DNA of 23,907 bases from an uncultured bacterium (GTDB lineage: Bacteria > Bacillota > Clostridia > Lachnospirales > Lachnospiraceae). Positions 6,316-13,389 of the stretch are shown here, one piece after another (the stretch's first letter is position 1; every line of letters starts with the position of its first letter). The notes beneath the pieces are model-generated. The model saw only the letters and a program-made list of their open reading frames with translations. It was not told where the DNA came from and did not search any database. A program made the translations under genes and the position numbers. The stretch is from assembly GCA_905215405.1 (NCBI GenBank), contig CAJMQE010000056.1:1-23907 (forward strand), given 5' to 3'.

Positions 6316-7278
6316 ATGGATATTGACAAGATGAATGAAAAAGAACGCTACGACATGCTGGCTGAGATGGCGGATCAGTATTACAATCAGGGAAAAACAC
6401 AGTCAGAGATCGCGGCGTATTTTGATACGAACCGCTTTCGTGTGGCCAAGTTATTGCAGGATGCAAGAAATGAGAACGTAGTTGAGATCAAGATCAATAC
6501 ATCAAATGAACGTAATAAAAGTATGGAAAAGGAACTGATGGAAAAATGTGCACTGGATCATGCCATTGTCATCAATACCCAGTATTCATCCTATATTAAT
6601 AATCTGACCCAGATCGGAAAAGTAGGGGCGGATTATCTGAACCAGCTGCTGATGCCGGCATCTACAGTCGGTGTAGCATGGGGGAAGACAATCTACAGCG
6701 TTGTCAGCCAGCTGTCTACAAATTTCAGCCATTCGGTCACTGCAGTGCAGCTGACTGGAGATTCCAGTATGAATAATCCACTTACGGACACCAGAGAGCT
6801 GGTAAGAGCCATAGCTACAGCTTATAATGGAACATATCGCTATCTGAGCGCGCCGCTGTATGCAAGTAGTGAAGAGATGAAAAATGAGATGTTAAAAGAA
6901 CCTCGAATTCAGGAATCGATGAAGGCAGGAGAGCAAATGGATGTTATCTTAACAGGAATTGGCAGTCTGTCCAGTCTCCCATTTGTGAATCCAGCATTTC
7001 AACCGTATCTGACGGAAAAAGATAAGGCAAATGAAAAACATTGTCTTGGAAGTCTTTTCGGTTATATATTGGATGAAAATGGAGCAGTAGCTGATATAGA
7101 CCTGAATCGAAAGCTGATCGGGCAGTCCATGGAAACAATTAGAAAAGTTCCACACAGACTAGTCGTTGCGTGTGGAAAACATAAGGCGGAGATCCTAGCC
7201 AAAGCGGTCAAAAATGGACTTTTTAATGAGTTGCTGACAGATAATGATACTGCTGTACATTTACTGGAAATGTTATAA
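6316..7278 (+). CDS. SorC/DeoR-type transcriptional regulator
   Basis: The 320-residue protein has an N-terminal helix-turn-helix at about residues 18-50 (YYNQGKTQSEIAAYF, then RFRVAKLLQDA) and a long sugar-phosphate-binding-like domain with AWGKTI, VQLTGD and the GIGSL segment. This is the architecture of SorC-family regulators, which usually bind phosphorylated sugars. Here it stands before a tricarboxylate-type cassette, so its effector may be a di- or tricarboxylic acid or derivative; this is inference. GAGGA at 6305-6309 touches the ATG at 6310, so the next ATG at 6316, six bases later, is preferred. A strong terminator follows, so the target cassette is transcribed separately. Confidence 0.88.
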   Translation: MDIDKMNEKERYDMLAEMADQYYNQGKTQSEIAAYFDTNRFRVAKLLQDARNENVVEIKINTSNERNKSMEKELMEKCALDHAIVINTQYSSYINNLTQIGKVGADYLNQLLMPASTVGVAWGKTIYSVVSQLSTNFSHSVTAVQLTGDSSMNNPLTDTRELVRAIATAYNGTYRYLSAPLYASSEEMKNEMLKEPRIQESMKAGEQMDVILTGIGSLSSLPFVNPAFQPYLTEKDKANEKHCLGSLFGYILDENGAVADIDLNRKLIGQSMETIRKVPHRLVVACGKHKAEILAKAVKNGLFNELLTDNDTAVHLLEML

Positions 7279-7324
7279 AGTATTAAGAGCGTGCAAACCA
7301 GCTGAATAGAGAAAAGTGTAAAAA

Positions 7325-7403
7325 GAAGTTTCTGTAAAAGAAAACTGCTTTCAAATGTGAGTCGGCATTTGAGAGTGATTTTCATGGCAGAGCTTCTTTT
7401 TTT
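7325..7403 (+). terminator. Long intrinsic terminator after the SorC gene
   Basis: An imperfect stem of about 30 pairs (outer arms GAAG at 7325-7328 and CTTC at 7393-7396) is followed by seven T. It isolates the regulator gene from the next promoter. Confidence 0.8.
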
Positions 7404-7409
7404 GTTACT

Positions 7410-7497
7410 TTTTAACAAAATATAATTCTATATTTTAACAAATGTGATATTGAATAACATATGTGATAGTGCTACAATAAGCACAACAAATGTGATA
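7410..7497 (+). promoter_or_regulatory. Promoter with repeated putative SorC operators
   Basis: TTGAAT (7450-7455) and TACAAT (7473-7478) form a 17-base-spaced promoter. Around it, A-C-A-A/T-A-T-G-T-G-A-T-A motifs occur at 7438-7449, 7457-7468 and 7486-7497: upstream of the -35, inside the spacer, and after the -10. TTTTAACAAA also appears twice, at 7410 and 7433. Repeated direct sites over a promoter fit a tetrameric SorC regulator. The TGTGA core also resembles a Crp half site, which is the alternative. Confidence 0.6.
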
Positions 7498-7516
7498 CAA
7501 GAAAACATTTGTTGTG
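7482..7516. promoter_or_regulatory. Perfect 12-bp inverted repeat in the prpF-like leader
   Basis: CACAACAAATGT (7482-7493) and ACATTTGTTGTG (7505-7516) are exact mirror arms with an 11-base spacer. The left arm overlaps the third direct motif. It lies at or just after the predicted transcription start. It may be an operator with half sites about two helix turns apart or an RNA hairpin in the leader. Confidence 0.65.
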
Positions 7517-7575
7517 AACGGAAGAAATGATTCTGGGAAATCCAGCAAAGATAAAAATCAGAAAGTGAGGGATTT

Positions 7576-8709
7576 ATGAGAAAGTTTAAAACTGTATTTA
7601 TGCGGGGCGGAACGAGTAAGGGCTGTATGTTCTTACGGGACGAACTGCCACAAGATCGAGCAGAGTGGGATTCAATCTTCCTTCAAGTTATGGGAAGTCC
7701 GGATCCGAAGCAGATCGATGGACTTGGTGGAACAGTTTCTTCCAATAACAAAGTTGTTGTGGTATGGAAGAGCGAGGAGCCAGGAATCGATGTGGAGTAT
7801 CTGGTAGGACAGATCATCGTCGGAAAGGAGCAGGTGGACTACAAATCAAATTGTGGAAATATGACTGCAGCAGTTGGTCCATTTGCAGTTGAGAGCGGTC
7901 TGGTCCAAGCGAAGGAGCCTGTTACAAAAGTACATATGCTGAACAGAAACACAAATAAATATATTGATGTGACAGTTCCATGTAAGGATGGTACATTTGC
8001 GCAGGAAGGAGATTGTCAGATCGCGGGTGTGGATGGAACAGCGGCCGAACTGCGGGTCAATTTTCTAAATCCATCTGGTGCAAAGACTGGTTCCCTGCTT
8101 CCGACCGGTGCAGTCACAGATCAGTTTGAAATACCGGAACTGGGCAGCGTGGAGGTAACGATACTCGACGTTTCCAATCCGATGGTACTGGTCAGAGCTG
8201 AGGATATTGGAGCAGAAGGTACTGAGCTGCCGGATGTGGTCAATGGAAATGAGAAAATGTGTGCGCTGCTTGAGACAATCAGGGGAATGGCAGCATGCAG
8301 GATGGGATTTGCAAAAGATCTGGCAGATGCGTCCCAAAATAGTCCGGCAGTTCCCAAAGTAGGGTTTATCTGCGCTCCACGTGCTTATACAGGAATTGGC
8401 GGAGAAGTAGTCAGAAAAGAGAATATGGACCTTTGTGTCAGGGTGATTTCCGTATTTAAATGTCATAAAGCGTGCCCACTGACATCGGCAAGTGCGATTG
8501 CTGTTGCCGCGGCATTAAAGGGAAGTATTGTTGAAAAGATGATCGCTGAAGGGAAGAATCCAAAGCAGATCAGAATTGGTCATCCAAGTGGAGTTATGAC
8601 GGTCTATCCGGAAATTGAGGGTAGGGACGGAAACATTAATATAACCGGAGTCGCAGTGCAAAGAACTGCCAGACGTATCATGGAAGGTACGGTATTTATC
8701 AGAAATTAG
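7576..8709 (+). CDS. PrpF-family isomerase (aconitate-type)
   Basis: The 377-residue protein belongs to the PrpF family, which has a duplicated diaminopimelate-epimerase fold and moves double bonds in unsaturated tri- and dicarboxylates. Known members act on 2-methylaconitate, 4-oxalomesaconate or 3-methylitaconate. Visible signatures are FMRGGTSKG at about 8-16, SNCGNMTAAVGPFA with Cys93, and KCHKACPLTSASA with Cys296 and Cys300 in the second half. Length is normal. GTGAGG precedes the ATG. It is followed, after a 536-bp gap, by an aconitase-like hydratase and an isocitrate-type dehydrogenase, so trans/cis-aconitate isomerisation is the simplest guess. The exact substrate is not determined by the sequence. 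Confidence 0.88.
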   Translation: MRKFKTVFMRGGTSKGCMFLRDELPQDRAEWDSIFLQVMGSPDPKQIDGLGGTVSSNNKVVVVWKSEEPGIDVEYLVGQIIVGKEQVDYKSNCGNMTAAVGPFAVESGLVQAKEPVTKVHMLNRNTNKYIDVTVPCKDGTFAQEGDCQIAGVDGTAAELRVNFLNPSGAKTGSLLPTGAVTDQFEIPELGSVEVTILDVSNPMVLVRAEDIGAEGTELPDVVNGNEKMCALLETIRGMAACRMGFAKDLADASQNSPAVPKVGFICAPRAYTGIGGEVVRKENMDLCVRVISVFKCHKACPLTSASAIAVAAALKGSIVEKMIAEGKNPKQIRIGHPSGVMTVYPEIEGRDGNINITGVAVQRTARRIMEGTVFIRN

Positions 8710-8716
8710 TATTTAT

Positions 8717-8770
8717 CTACAGGTGGCATAAGTCGCAAGGACCCCCGTCAGAGCACAATGCCAGCTGTAG
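8717..8770. other. Long GC-rich extragenic hairpin
   Basis: CTACAGGTGGCAT (8717-8729) pairs with ATGCCAGCTGTAG (8758-8770) at 12 of 13 positions around a 28-base loop that itself holds GAC-CCCC-GTC. No T run follows, so it is not a standard terminator. It begins seven bases after the prpF-like stop and may stabilise the upstream mRNA end, or be an extragenic palindrome. Confidence 0.6.
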
Positions 8771-8785
8771 TAATAAGTAGCGAAA

Positions 8786-9085
8786 GAAAGTAGTGTGTTA
8801 GTACAGTTAAGAAAGAGGTTTATTAGCAGAGTATAGGAAGTAGTTTGTTAGTAAAGTTGAGGAAGAAATTTATTAATAGAGTTAAGGACGAAGTTTATCA
8901 GTAAAGTAGAGAAAGAAGCTTATTAGCAGAGTATTGGAAGAAGTTTATTAGTAAAGTAGAGAAAGAAGCTTATTAGCAGAGTATTGGAAGAAGTTTATTA
9001 GTATAGTTGAGAAAAAAGTGTACTAGCAGTGTTAGGAAAGAAGTTTATCAGTAAAGTTAAGCAAAAAGTTCATTCGTATAGGGTA
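8786..9085. repeat. Tandem array of twelve 25-bp units
   Basis: Twelve units of 25 bp (units 10 and 11 are 24 and 26) fill exactly 300 bases. Each is built around GAAGTTTATTAGTAAAGT. Two versions mostly alternate, with TTAGTAAAGT in odd units and TTAGCAGAGT in several even ones, so the true period is near 50 bp; 8911-8960 and 8961-9010 differ at only two bases. Stops occur in all frames, since 25 is not a multiple of three, so it is non-coding. It is purine-rich on the plus strand, and each unit has a weak dyad TTTA-N4-TAAA. The array sits between the prpF-like and hydratase genes. Its function is unknown; repeated protein binding, an RNA leader, or slippage debris are possible. Confidence 0.92.
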
Positions 9086-9098
9086 TGAATAAATTTCT

Positions 9099-9153
9099 AG
9101 GAAAAAGACAGGAAAGTAATAGGAAAGTAATAGGAAAGTAACGGGAAAGTAGA
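9099..9153. repeat. Tandem array of five 11-bp units
   Basis: AGGAAAGTAAT and close variants repeat at 9099, 9110, 9121, 9132 and 9143 with an exact 11-bp period. Each unit puts an A3 tract on the same helix face, so intrinsic bending is possible. A small hairpin (TCAGCG 9157-9162 with CGCTGA 9171-9176) follows, then the ribosome site of the hydratase gene. Confidence 0.85.
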
Positions 9154-9245
9154 GATTCAGCGAGTAGGAACGCTGAGTAGATAAAAATATGTATCAGGCA
9201 TGGAAAGTCTGAGAATAGTGAAAAAGAAAAAAAGGAGAAAAGAAC

Positions 9246-11537
9246 ATGGTAAAATTATTTCAAGAAGGTGCATATCTGGTTCATGGAACAGAATTGATTC
9301 CAGAATCAGAAGCAGGAAAAGTAGAACAGCTGACAGGAAGAAAAGCCAACAGAGAAGAGGCTGTGAAAGGAACAATCGCATACAACATTATGAAGGAACA
9401 TAATGTAGCCGATCAGATGGATAATCTGAAGATTAAGTTTGACTGTATGGCAAGTCATGATATCACATTTGTTGGAATCGTGCAGACAGCAAAGGCTTCT
9501 GGCATGGAAAAATTTCCAATTCCTTATGTTTTGACGAACTGTCACAATTCCCTCTGTGCAGTTGGAGGTACGATCAATGAGGACGATCACATGTTTGGTC
9601 TTTCCGCAGCACAGAAATACGGCGGAATCTATGTGCCACCACATATCGCAGTCATTCATCAGTTCATGCGTGAAAATATGGCCGGTTGTGGCCGAATGAT
9701 TCTCGGATCGGATTCTCATACTCGTTATGGTGCACTCGGTACAATGGCAATCGGTGAAGGCGGTGGAGAACTTGTAAAACAGCTGCTTTGTGATACATAT
9801 GACGTAAAAAGACCAGATGTGATCGCAGTATATCTGGATGGAAAGCCAGCACCATGGATCGGACCACAGGATATCGCGCTGGCAATTATCGGTGCAGTAT
9901 TTAAAAATGGATACGTAAAGAATAAAGTTATGGAATTTGTTGGTCCGGGTGTGTCAGAGATGACTACCGATTATAGAAATGGAATCGATGTTATGACAAC
10001 AGAGACAACATGTCTGAGTTCTATCTGGAGAACAGATGAAGATACTGAAAAGTACCTTGAGGTTCACGGAAGAAAAGATGCGTATAAAGAACTGAATCCA
10101 CAGGATGTGGCATTCTATGATGGGGTTGTTTATGTGGATCTTTCCAGTATTAAACCAATGATCGCACTGCCATTTCATCCAAGCAATACGTATACGATCG
10201 ATGAACTGAATGCGAATCTGCCAGATATCCTTCGAAGTGTGGAAGTGGAGGCACAGAAAGTTTCCCAGGGGAAAGCAGAATTCACACTGACGGACAAGAT
10301 CACGGACAGAGGGCTGCAGGTACAGCAGGCAGTCATCGCAGGATGTGCAGGTGGCAACTATACAAATGTGGTGGAAGCAGCGCATGCATTAAAGGGAAAG
10401 GATACTGGAAATTCTGGATTCAGTCTTGCCGTATATCCATCTTCCCAGCCGGTATTTATCGATCTGGTCAGAAAAGGGTTGATCGCAGACCTGATGGAAG
10501 CAGGTGCTATTATTCGTACAGCATTTTGCGGCCCATGCTTTGGCGCAGGCGATACCCCAAGCCACAACGGTCTGAGTATCCGCCATACGACAAGAAACTT
10601 CCCGAACAGAGAAGGCTCCAAGCCAGGAAGTGGACAGATGTCAGCAGTCGCACTGATGGACGCACGTTCAATTGCGGCAACTGCAGCGAATGGCGGTATT
10701 TTGACTTCAGCAGAACAGCTTGACTGCTGGGGAGATATTCCGGAATACAAGTATGATAAAACAATCTATGATAAGAGGGTATATCAGGGATTTGGTAAAG
10801 CTCAGACAGAGGAGAAACTGGTATATGGTCCAAATATCAAGGACTGGCCGGAAATGAGTCCTCTTGCAGATAATATTCTGTTAAAGGTGTGCACAAAGAT
10901 CATGGATCCTGTAACCACCACAGATGAATTGATTCCATCAGGAGAAACTTCCTCTTATCGATCCAATCCTCTTGGACTTGCAGAATTCACATTATCAAGA
11001 CGTGAGCCTGCATATGTATCACGTGCAAAAGAAGTGGCAAGTGTGGAGAAAGCAAGAATCAATGGGGAAAATGTAGCAGATCAAGATCCAGCACTGACTG
11101 AAGTATTTCAAATGATCAGAACAATCGAAGGGCAGAGCGATGTCAAAGAGCAGGAGACAGAAATCGGAAGCATGATCTATTGCGTGAAACCAGGGGATGG
11201 TTCAGCCAGAGAACAGGCAGCAAGTTGTCAGAGAGTTCTTGGAGGACTGGCAAATATCTGCAGGGAATATGCGACAAAGAGATATCGTTCCAATGTTATG
11301 AACTGGGGCATGCTTCCATTCCAAATGAAGGAAGAGCCGGAGTTCTCAATTGGAGATTATATTTATGTTCCGAACATCCGTAAGCATTTAGAAAATAATA
11401 CACTGGATGAAATCAAGGCATATGTAATCGGGGAAAAGAAAGTGGACACAATTACACTTTATATTGCCGACATGACAACTGAGGAGAGAAAAATTGTAAG
11501 TGCAGGCTGTCTGATTAACTATAATAAAAGGAGATAA
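9246..11537 (+). CDS. Aconitase-family hydratase, single chain
   Basis: The 763-residue protein is a full-length aconitase-type iron-sulfur hydratase. The signature GSDSHTR lies at 154-160 and a GEGGGELV segment follows. Three cysteines able to hold the [4Fe-4S] cluster appear at Cys367 (GCAGGN) and Cys428/Cys431 (CGPC), with the substrate-binding stretch RNFPNREGSKPGSGQ just after. The first cysteine motif differs from the SCTNS of classical aconitase, which marks a divergent branch. The C-terminal swivel domain is on the same chain. It would interconvert an unsaturated tri- or dicarboxylate with its hydroxy acid, for example cis-aconitate with isocitrate. AAGGAG precedes the ATG, and the dehydrogenase gene starts four bases after its stop. 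Confidence 0.9.
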   Translation: MVKLFQEGAYLVHGTELIPESEAGKVEQLTGRKANREEAVKGTIAYNIMKEHNVADQMDNLKIKFDCMASHDITFVGIVQTAKASGMEKFPIPYVLTNCHNSLCAVGGTINEDDHMFGLSAAQKYGGIYVPPHIAVIHQFMRENMAGCGRMILGSDSHTRYGALGTMAIGEGGGELVKQLLCDTYDVKRPDVIAVYLDGKPAPWIGPQDIALAIIGAVFKNGYVKNKVMEFVGPGVSEMTTDYRNGIDVMTTETTCLSSIWRTDEDTEKYLEVHGRKDAYKELNPQDVAFYDGVVYVDLSSIKPMIALPFHPSNTYTIDELNANLPDILRSVEVEAQKVSQGKAEFTLTDKITDRGLQVQQAVIAGCAGGNYTNVVEAAHALKGKDTGNSGFSLAVYPSSQPVFIDLVRKGLIADLMEAGAIIRTAFCGPCFGAGDTPSHNGLSIRHTTRNFPNREGSKPGSGQMSAVALMDARSIAATAANGGILTSAEQLDCWGDIPEYKYDKTIYDKRVYQGFGKAQTEEKLVYGPNIKDWPEMSPLADNILLKVCTKIMDPVTTTDELIPSGETSSYRSNPLGLAEFTLSRREPAYVSRAKEVASVEKARINGENVADQDPALTEVFQMIRTIEGQSDVKEQETEIGSMIYCVKPGDGSAREQAASCQRVLGGLANICREYATKRYRSNVMNWGMLPFQMKEEPEFSIGDYIYVPNIRKHLENNTLDEIKAYVIGEKKVDTITLYIADMTTEERKIVSAGCLINYNKRR

Positions 11538-11541
11538 GCAG

Positions 11542-12723
11542 ATGATGGATATCGAAAATGCAGAAAAGAAATTTGGTGCATTGATTGAAACGGAGTTAAA
11601 AAGGATCGAGAGAATGAAATCTGACGAGGGTGTCAGAAATTTTCAAGAAATGGAGCAGATTCAGATCGGAATCCTACCGGGAGATGGAATTGGCCCGATC
11701 ATTATGAAACAGGCAGTCCGTGTCATAAAGGAACTGGCTGATAAGGAAATTGCTTCTGGCAGGATCGCATTAAAAGAAATTGAAGGAATGACGATCGAGA
11801 ACCGCGTAGCCAGAATGGAAAGTCTGCCAGAAGATGTATTTGAAGAGATTAAAAAGTGCCCTGTCCTGCTCAAAGGGCCTATGGTCACACCTCGGGCAGG
11901 AGATGGTCTTCCAAATCTAGTCAGTGCTAACAGCCTTTTGCGTCGTGGCCTAGAATTATTTGCAGCTGTCAGACCTATATGTATTCCAGATCAGAATATC
12001 GACTGGACATTCTTCAGGGAGAACATTGAAGGTGAATACATCTGGGGAAACAAGGGAATACAGGTAAATGATGATCTAGCAGTTGACTTTAAAGTACAGA
12101 CAAAGCAGGGAAGTGAGCGAATCGCAAGAGCTGCATTTGAATTTGCAAGAAAGAACCATAAGAAAAATGTGACAATCGTAACAAAAGCCAATATTGTAAA
12201 ACTTGCTGACGGTAATTTTATCAAGGCGGTCCGAAAAGTTGGAGAAGAATATCCTGAAATTAAAATTCAGGAGCGTCTGGTCGATGCAATGTGCGCAAAG
12301 ATGATGGATCCAGAATTCAACAGAGGCATTGAAGTCGTTGTATTGCCAAACCTTTATGGTGATATTGTAACAGATGTGGCAGCAGAGCATCAGGGCGGAC
12401 TTGGAACAGCCTGCTCCTCGAACATTGGTAATCAATATGCGTTATTTGAAGCAATTCATGGAACTGCACCATATCTGATGTCACATGGACGTGGAGAATA
12501 TGCGGATCCATGCAGCCTGATCCGAGCAGTAGGCCAGATGTTCATTCACATTGGATATCCGGAAAAGAATCAGCTGCTTGAAAAGGCATTGCATCAGTGT
12601 TGTGTGACAGAAAGAAAAGTGGTCGTTACGACCGATCATGATGGAGCAAGTGCAGAAGAATTTACAGATTATCTGCTGGAAACGATTCGGAGCCTGAATC
12701 ATTCAACCAGTAAAAATTTATAA
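11542..12723 (+). CDS. Isocitrate-type NAD(P)-dependent decarboxylating dehydrogenase
   Basis: The 393-residue protein belongs to the isocitrate/isopropylmalate dehydrogenase family: LPGDGIGP at 45-52, RENIEGEY at 159-166, TKAN at 214-217, and the metal-binding NLYGDIVTD with Asp274 and Asp278. Residues S128-A-N130-S-L-L-R134 match the SxNxxxR substrate pattern of isocitrate dehydrogenases rather than the leucine-containing isopropylmalate pattern, so the substrate should carry an isocitrate-like gamma-carboxylate. After HGTAP the coenzyme pocket reads YL instead of the usual KY (NADP) or DI (NAD), so the coenzyme is unclear. About 40 extra residues precede the usual N-terminus. It starts four bases after the hydratase gene, GGAG eight bases before the ATG, so the two genes are one transcription unit. 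Confidence 0.9.
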   Translation: MMDIENAEKKFGALIETELKRIERMKSDEGVRNFQEMEQIQIGILPGDGIGPIIMKQAVRVIKELADKEIASGRIALKEIEGMTIENRVARMESLPEDVFEEIKKCPVLLKGPMVTPRAGDGLPNLVSANSLLRRGLELFAAVRPICIPDQNIDWTFFRENIEGEYIWGNKGIQVNDDLAVDFKVQTKQGSERIARAAFEFARKNHKKNVTIVTKANIVKLADGNFIKAVRKVGEEYPEIKIQERLVDAMCAKMMDPEFNRGIEVVVLPNLYGDIVTDVAAEHQGGLGTACSSNIGNQYALFEAIHGTAPYLMSHGRGEYADPCSLIRAVGQMFIHIGYPEKNQLLEKALHQCCVTERKVVVTTDHDGASAEEFTDYLLETIRSLNHSTSKNL

Positions 12724-12826
12724 ATAAAAAAATATTAGTAATAAGTTTCCATGATAACAATAGGATATGTGTAAATCACAGGGAATGAGAGATAGAAAAT
12801 GCAATTGATATAACTAATGGAAGTAC

Positions 12827-12858
12827 TTGACAAATAACATAAGTTAGCGTAGACTTAC
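12827..12858 (+). promoter_or_regulatory. Promoter and operator of the marR-feoAB unit
   Basis: TTGACA (12827-12832) and TAGACT (12850-12855) are 17 bases apart. GTTAGCGTAGACTTAC (12843-12858) covers the -10 and has the same 5-6-5 layout as the ZIP operator, with CTTAC in place of CTAAC. A further related TTGATATAACTAA lies upstream at 12805-12817. Confidence 0.6.
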
Positions 12859-12886
12859 TTTTAGTAGAAGAAAAGTGGGTGGTTAA

Positions 12887-13318
12887 ATGAGTTATCAGGA
12901 GCTTGCAGAAGAATTATGTGAATTGCATTTCCTTTATTCCAAAGAACTCTCGAATATCATTGCAAAAGCGGCCTCACAGGGAGAGGAACGTGTCCTTTTA
13001 TACCTATGGAGACACCAGGGACAGGTACTTTCCGGAGAACTGACAAAAGAATTGCGGCTGACAAGTGGTAGAATGGCCAATATCCTGAGGGTGCTCGAAA
13101 AGAAGAAGTATATTGAAAGAAGAATCGATGCACAGGATAAGAGAAAAGTGAAAGTGATCTTACAGGAAAAAGGTCGCGTTTTCATTATGGATATCTACAA
13201 AAGAAGGCTGCAGGAGCATCAGAAGCTTTTGGAAGAGTTAGGAACGAAAGACTCCCGGGAACTGATCCGGTTAATGAAAAAAGCAATCCATATTACAGAT
13301 CCATCGTTATTATCATAA
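12887..13318 (+). CDS. MarR-family regulator linked to feoAB
   Basis: The 143-residue protein has the MarR winged helix: LSGELTKELRLTSGRMANILRVLEKK (helices and recognition helix, about 48-74) and the wing ERRIDAQDKRKVKV (about 77-90), flanked by dimerisation helices. Possible metal ligands are Cys11, His14, His43 and His111; the zinc sensor AdcR, also MarR-type, uses histidines in comparable regions. It precedes feoAB by 71 bases and its promoter holds a dyad related to those at the ZIP and small-protein genes. It may therefore be autoregulated and govern metal uptake, but a separate DtxR-type protein elsewhere could equally bind those sites. Confidence 0.85.
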   Translation: MSYQELAEELCELHFLYSKELSNIIAKAASQGEERVLLYLWRHQGQVLSGELTKELRLTSGRMANILRVLEKKKYIERRIDAQDKRKVKVILQEKGRVFIMDIYKRRLQEHQKLLEELGTKDSRELIRLMKKAIHITDPSLLS

Positions 13319-13337
13319 CAGGCGTCATGCCTGTTAT
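13315..13337 (+). terminator. Intercistronic hairpin overlapping the marR stop
   Basis: ATAACAGGC (13315-13323) pairs perfectly with GCCTGTTAT (13329-13337). The stop codon lies in the left arm. The following CCTTTAC is a poor U tail, so it may be a leaky terminator or mRNA processing barrier that sets the regulator-to-transporter ratio. Confidence 0.5.
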
Positions 13338-13389
13338 CCTTTACGAAAATATCTTCTATTAAAATATTTTACAGAAAGGAATTGATCAT

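Noticed and set aside
8786..9085. The 25-bp array as a repeat protein gene or second CRISPR
   Set aside because: Stops occur in every frame on both strands, and the units are contiguous without unique spacers.
9306..9719. Minus-strand ORFs inside the hydratase, dehydrogenase and feoAB genes
   Set aside because: They are shadows of strong coding frames with no recognisable family or ribosome site.
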